Assembly: GCA_033763335.1 (NCBI GenBank)
Contig: JANRKU010000016.1
Location: 62,001-126,000, forward strand
Origin: GCA-2794515 sp033763335
GTDB taxonomy: Bacteria; Chloroflexota; Anaerolineae; Aggregatilineales; Phototrophicaceae
Reading direction: 5' to 3'
DNA: 64,000 bases
This document shows positions 61,197 to 64,000 of the stretch, piece after piece. A program made the position numbers and the translations under genes. Each line of letters opens with the position of its first letter. Positions within the stretch are counted from its first letter, which is position 1. The notes beneath the pieces are model-generated. The model had not been told where the DNA came from. It searched no databases and saw only the letters and a program-made list of their open reading frames with translations.

Positions 61197-61224
61197 GTAA
61201 GGGCGCAACCTGTTGCGCCCTTAC
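61197..61224. repeat. 28-bp palindrome after prmA
   Basis: GTAAGGGCGCAAC and its exact reverse complement around CT, 16 bp after the prmA stop. Opposite orientation of the element at 59036. No T-run. Confidence 0.85.
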
Positions 61225-61267
61225 CCACATTACACATAAAATAAAATCAAAGGGAGGTTTTTATTTT

Positions 61268-62500
61268 ATGAGTGATAATGACCCCGCAAGTAATAAACAA
61301 GTCCCTCGTGTTCGCGTAACCCAAGACCCCAATACCGACCCCATGCGCGTGGTGGTCGTTGATGATAATCAAAAGCGCAACACCCCTTCAATTGGTTGTT
61401 TAGCATTGGTGATATTTCTCTCATCCCTAATGGGGACGCTCATCGGCTTAGGCGCAGATTTGGGCGAACTCATTGGCAATCTGGGGCAGATTCAAGAAAT
61501 TCTCAATCCACCACCTCGTTTATGTATCGCAGGGAGCGATACCATGTTGGGAACACTCAGCATTGGACCCAAATGGGAAACAGCATTTGAAGCCTTACAT
61601 CGTGCAGATGTGCATATTAACGCCACAGGCTCGACCAATGGGGTAAAACTGGCAACAGAAGGCGGATGTGTGAATCTGCTCGCCATGTCAGAGCCGATGA
61701 CCGCCCCCCAATATGATTCGCTCACACAAGCAGGCATTGGCATTGAATGTGCGGCAGAAGTCGGGTTTGATGTAGTGGCATTTGTGACCAATATCAACAA
61801 CCCAATGGTGAATGATGTCCGCAACCCAGACAATCCAGATGATGTTCGCCCACCAGTACGCCCCATTTTATTTAACGAAATCAGTGGCATCTTACGCGGT
61901 ACTGTGAATGATTGGTCACAATTGAGCAACTGGTCTGGGATTAGAAATACCACCAGCAACCCCATCAACATTTGGGTAAGACCGGGCAGTGGCACAACCG
62001 AATTTGTGCTGAATAATGTCGCCCGTCATATCATCACCGAAGAAGCCCAATTTCCACCAAATGCCCTTTATTTGCGCTGTGAATCGAATGAAGCCTGCCT
62101 CAATAAAACCCTAGAAACACCGGGGTCTATCTATTGGGTCAGCATCGCATGGATGAAAACCCAACCGCCCAATTATTTGCGTGCGATTAGCATTTTGGAG
62201 GGCGATACGCGCCCCATTAACCCACTATCAGAGACGATTAACTTGCAAGAATATCCCAAAACACTCATCCGCCCGATTTATCTCTATGCACTCAATAATC
62301 CACAAACCACCCTAGAGACCATTGGGCTATCAGAGACATTTATGACCTTTGCGCGGAGTGTTGAGGGACAATTGGCATTAGAACAAGTCGGCTTTTATAC
62401 CCATTTCGCCCGCCCTGCCGAAGTACCTGTCCCATTTCCAGAAAGCTATTTTAATATCCAAGAGGGGCTACCGCGTCAGATTTGCAAATTGAACCCCTAA
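61268..62500 (+). CDS. Membrane-anchored PstS-like substrate-binding protein
   Basis: A 410-residue protein with AGGGAGG upstream. A polar N-terminus (1-38) leads to a membrane segment (about 40-64), then a periplasmic-binding-protein fold: I-A-G-S-D-T-M, I-N-A-T-G-S-T-N-G, N-L-L-A-M-S-E-P-M, F-N-E-I-S-G-I-L-R-G-T-V-N-D-W, R-P-G-S-G-T-T-E-F. The G-S-D-T and S-G-T-T loops match phosphate-binding PstS proteins. It is not a lipoprotein and no transporter genes follow, so it may be a sensor or a free-standing binding protein; phosphate as ligand is inference. Confidence 0.85.
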   Translation: MSDNDPASNKQVPRVRVTQDPNTDPMRVVVVDDNQKRNTPSIGCLALVIFLSSLMGTLIGLGADLGELIGNLGQIQEILNPPPRLCIAGSDTMLGTLSIGPKWETAFEALHRADVHINATGSTNGVKLATEGGCVNLLAMSEPMTAPQYDSLTQAGIGIECAAEVGFDVVAFVTNINNPMVNDVRNPDNPDDVRPPVRPILFNEISGILRGTVNDWSQLSNWSGIRNTTSNPINIWVRPGSGTTEFVLNNVARHIITEEAQFPPNALYLRCESNEACLNKTLETPGSIYWVSIAWMKTQPPNYLRAISILEGDTRPINPLSETINLQEYPKTLIRPIYLYALNNPQTTLETIGLSETFMTFARSVEGQLALEQVGFYTHFARPAEVPVPFPESYFNIQEGLPRQICKLNP

Positions 62501-62519
62501 AATTCTCATCACCTTCAAA

Positions 62520-62539
62520 GCCCCATTAGGGGTTTTTTT
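62520..62539 (+). terminator. Terminator after PstS-like gene
   Basis: GCCCC and GGGG(T) pair around ATTA, followed by TTTTTTT, about 20 bp after the stop. Confidence 0.8.
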
Positions 62540-62594
62540 GCGTTATACTATATTTATGATTTTTTGAATATTCAAAATATAGGTACAGTTTTGC

Positions 62595-64000
62595 ATGGCA
62601 TATCGAAATTTGGATGAATACCTCATCCGACTGGAACAATCGGGGGAACTCATCCGCATTAGTCACCCCGTCCATACCGATTTGGAGATGAGCGCCATCA
62701 CCCACCGCGTGCAAAATGGGAAGCATAATCGCGCATTGTGGTTTGAGCAGGTAGTCGGTCATGACTATCCTGTCATTACCAATTTATTCGGCACATCACG
62801 GCGTATGGCGTGGGCGTTGGGGATAAATGACTTACATGACCTCACCGACAAATTAAACGCCCTTACAGGGGTGCGTGGATTAAAAAATTTGGGATTTGGC
62901 GGACTCATCGCACAAGGGATGCAAGCCCTTAATGCCCTGCGGAATGCAATCGGCACAAATACAGAAAAAAATAATCCCCCTGTCCAAGCGGTGCAATGGC
63001 GCGACTCACCTACACTCACGCACCTACCTATTTTACGCCATTGGGAAGCGGAATCTGCCCCAAATATCACAGGGGCGCAGTTGTATATCGGCGACAAGCG
63101 CGTGATATGGGCGCGGGCGGTGGTCATCAATCACAATACATTGGGTGTGATGAGCGAATGGGGCATGTTATCTATCACAGAACCAACCCCCGCCGCCATC
63201 GTATTGGGTGGCGACCCCGCCCTAATCTGGAGCGCCAGCGTGCCATTGCCCAACGACATCCCCCCTGCTTGGATAGCGGGATGGTTACGCAATAAGCCAG
63301 TGAATTTTGCGCGTGCCATTAGCCAACCTGTCAGTATTCCTGCCGATGCGGAATTTGTCATAGAGGGCATATTAACCCCATCTGCATCGCCATCAGCACA
63401 CACGCTTGCAGGGCATCATGGAGCGTATTTTGATGAGAACGACCTCATGCCCTTTCATATCACCGCCATCACCCACCGACAAGATGCCGTATATCCTGCC
63501 ATCATCCCATCACCCGCGCCTAACGAATATACCCATATGATGAAAGGGGCAGAACGCCTCTTTTTGCCGTTATTACAGACCCTTTTCGATGAAATTTGTG
63601 ATTTTCATCTGTGTGATGGCGGAGATACGGCAATCATCAGCCTCAAAGCGCGTCCGTATGGCTACGCGCATAAGGTGATGTATGGGCTATGGGGATTAGG
63701 GCATTTATCCTTCTTAAAAAAGGTGATTATCGTAGACGAATCGGTCAATATCCACGATAATGAAGCGGTGCTAGGCGCAATGGATAGGCATGTAGACCCA
63801 GAACGGGATAATATTTGGGTGAATGGCTTATTGCCACGACATCACCCGAATAGCCTTATGCCACAATTTGGGCAAAAATTGGGGATAGATGCCACCTGTA
63901 AGCCTGCTAACTTACCAAAATGGAATCATCATCACATCATAGCAGTGGAGAGCAAACCGCTCACCCCTGCTACACATATCGAAACACAGCTATCTGCGAA
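62595..64000 (+). CDS. UbiD-family decarboxylase, C-terminus beyond the right edge
   Basis: The frame is open from ATG 62595 to the edge, 468 residues. N-terminal M-A-Y-R-N-L-D-E-Y-L is typical of UbiD. Family blocks seen: R-A-L-W-F-E, P-V-I-T-N-L-F-G-T, A-I-V-L-G-G-D-P-A, I-A-G-W-L-R, V-S-I-P-A-D-A-E-F-V-I-E-G, H-H-G-A-Y-F. Family members use prenylated FMN to decarboxylate aromatic or unsaturated acids, as in ubiquinone and menaquinone synthesis. Which acid is used cannot be told from this part; a menaquinone role would fit Chloroflexota. No ubiX is in the window. Confidence 0.9.
   Translation, partial: MAYRNLDEYLIRLEQSGELIRISHPVHTDLEMSAITHRVQNGKHNRALWFEQVVGHDYPVITNLFGTSRRMAWALGINDLHDLTDKLNALTGVRGLKNLGFGGLIAQGMQALNALRNAIGTNTEKNNPPVQAVQWRDSPTLTHLPILRHWEAESAPNITGAQLYIGDKRVIWARAVVINHNTLGVMSEWGMLSITEPTPAAIVLGGDPALIWSASVPLPNDIPPAWIAGWLRNKPVNFARAISQPVSIPADAEFVIEGILTPSASPSAHTLAGHHGAYFDENDLMPFHITAITHRQDAVYPAIIPSPAPNEYTHMMKGAERLFLPLLQTLFDEICDFHLCDGGDTAIISLKARPYGYAHKVMYGLWGLGHLSFLKKVIIVDESVNIHDNEAVLGAMDRHVDPERDNIWVNGLLPRHHPNSLMPQFGQKLGIDATCKPANLPKWNHHHIIAVESKPLTPATHIETQLSA

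Overview
The window is a gene-dense bacterial chromosome segment of moderate GC. No rRNA or tRNA gene, CRISPR array, transposase or prophage was found by eye. The most likely source is Chloroflexota (Anaerolineae-like), probably an uncultured or metagenome-assembled lineage. The reasons are the mix of two-subunit glycine dehydrogenase, an EF-G-like GTPase, Hanks-type kinases with extracytoplasmic domains, Uma2 and XisH/XisI proteins, LysM proteins carrying an N-terminal FERG-MVWR domain, and a MeaB/B12 mutase subunit. This placement is inferred from gene content, not from a search.

Layout. 1-6.3 kb: a TPR lipoprotein cut by the left edge, an alkaline-phosphatase-superfamily hydrolase, a small antitoxin-like protein, a thioredoxin-fold DUF255 protein and an unknown protein. 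6.4-14.2 kb: ftsH, a nested inverted repeat, an EF-G-like GTPase with altered GTPase motifs, and a 1042-residue SHMT-aminomethyltransferase (GlyA-GcvT) fusion. 14.2-21 kb: an overlapping xisH-xisI pair, two tandem secreted LysM paralogues, a DUF5519-like protein, another antitoxin-like ORF, an exported trypsin-like protease, a two-TM RCK protein and a Uma2 nuclease-fold protein. 21-31 kb: a secreted acidic protein, gcvH-gcvPA-gcvPB, an exported protein with four near-identical repeats, and a large calcium-repeat secreted protein. 31-34 kb: a second Uma2 protein, and mutM coupled to an unknown membrane protein.

34-50 kb is one long minus-strand run: an MBL-fold hydrolase, three tandem Ser/Thr kinase genes (one canonical, one HGN pseudokinase, one HGN pseudokinase broken by an in-frame stop), adenosine deaminase, two small membrane proteins, a winged-helix-like protein, secA, prolyl oligopeptidase, prs, meaB and a B12-binding mutase subunit. 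50-54 kb: a 1396-residue membrane histidine kinase with a PDZ-like segment and four GAF-like domains. 54-62.5 kb: two divergent thioredoxins, the heat-shock set hrcA-grpE-dnaK-dnaJ with prmA, and a membrane-anchored PstS-like binding protein. 62.6 kb to the right edge: a UbiD-family decarboxylase, cut off.

Working together: the fusion protein supplies T-protein and SHMT, while gcvH/gcvPA/gcvPB 8 kb away supply H- and P-proteins, so the window encodes glycine cleavage plus serine/glycine interconversion except for the L-protein. HrcA, GrpE, DnaK, DnaJ, FtsH and the thioredoxins form a proteostasis set. Many proteins are exported or surface-facing. A family of short, near-perfect palindromes sits in many intergenic gaps. 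The strongest leads are the GlyA-GcvT fusion with its apparent degenerate internal GcvT-like module, the kinase/pseudokinase array with a nonsense codon, the orphan XisH-XisI pair, and the dispersed palindromes.
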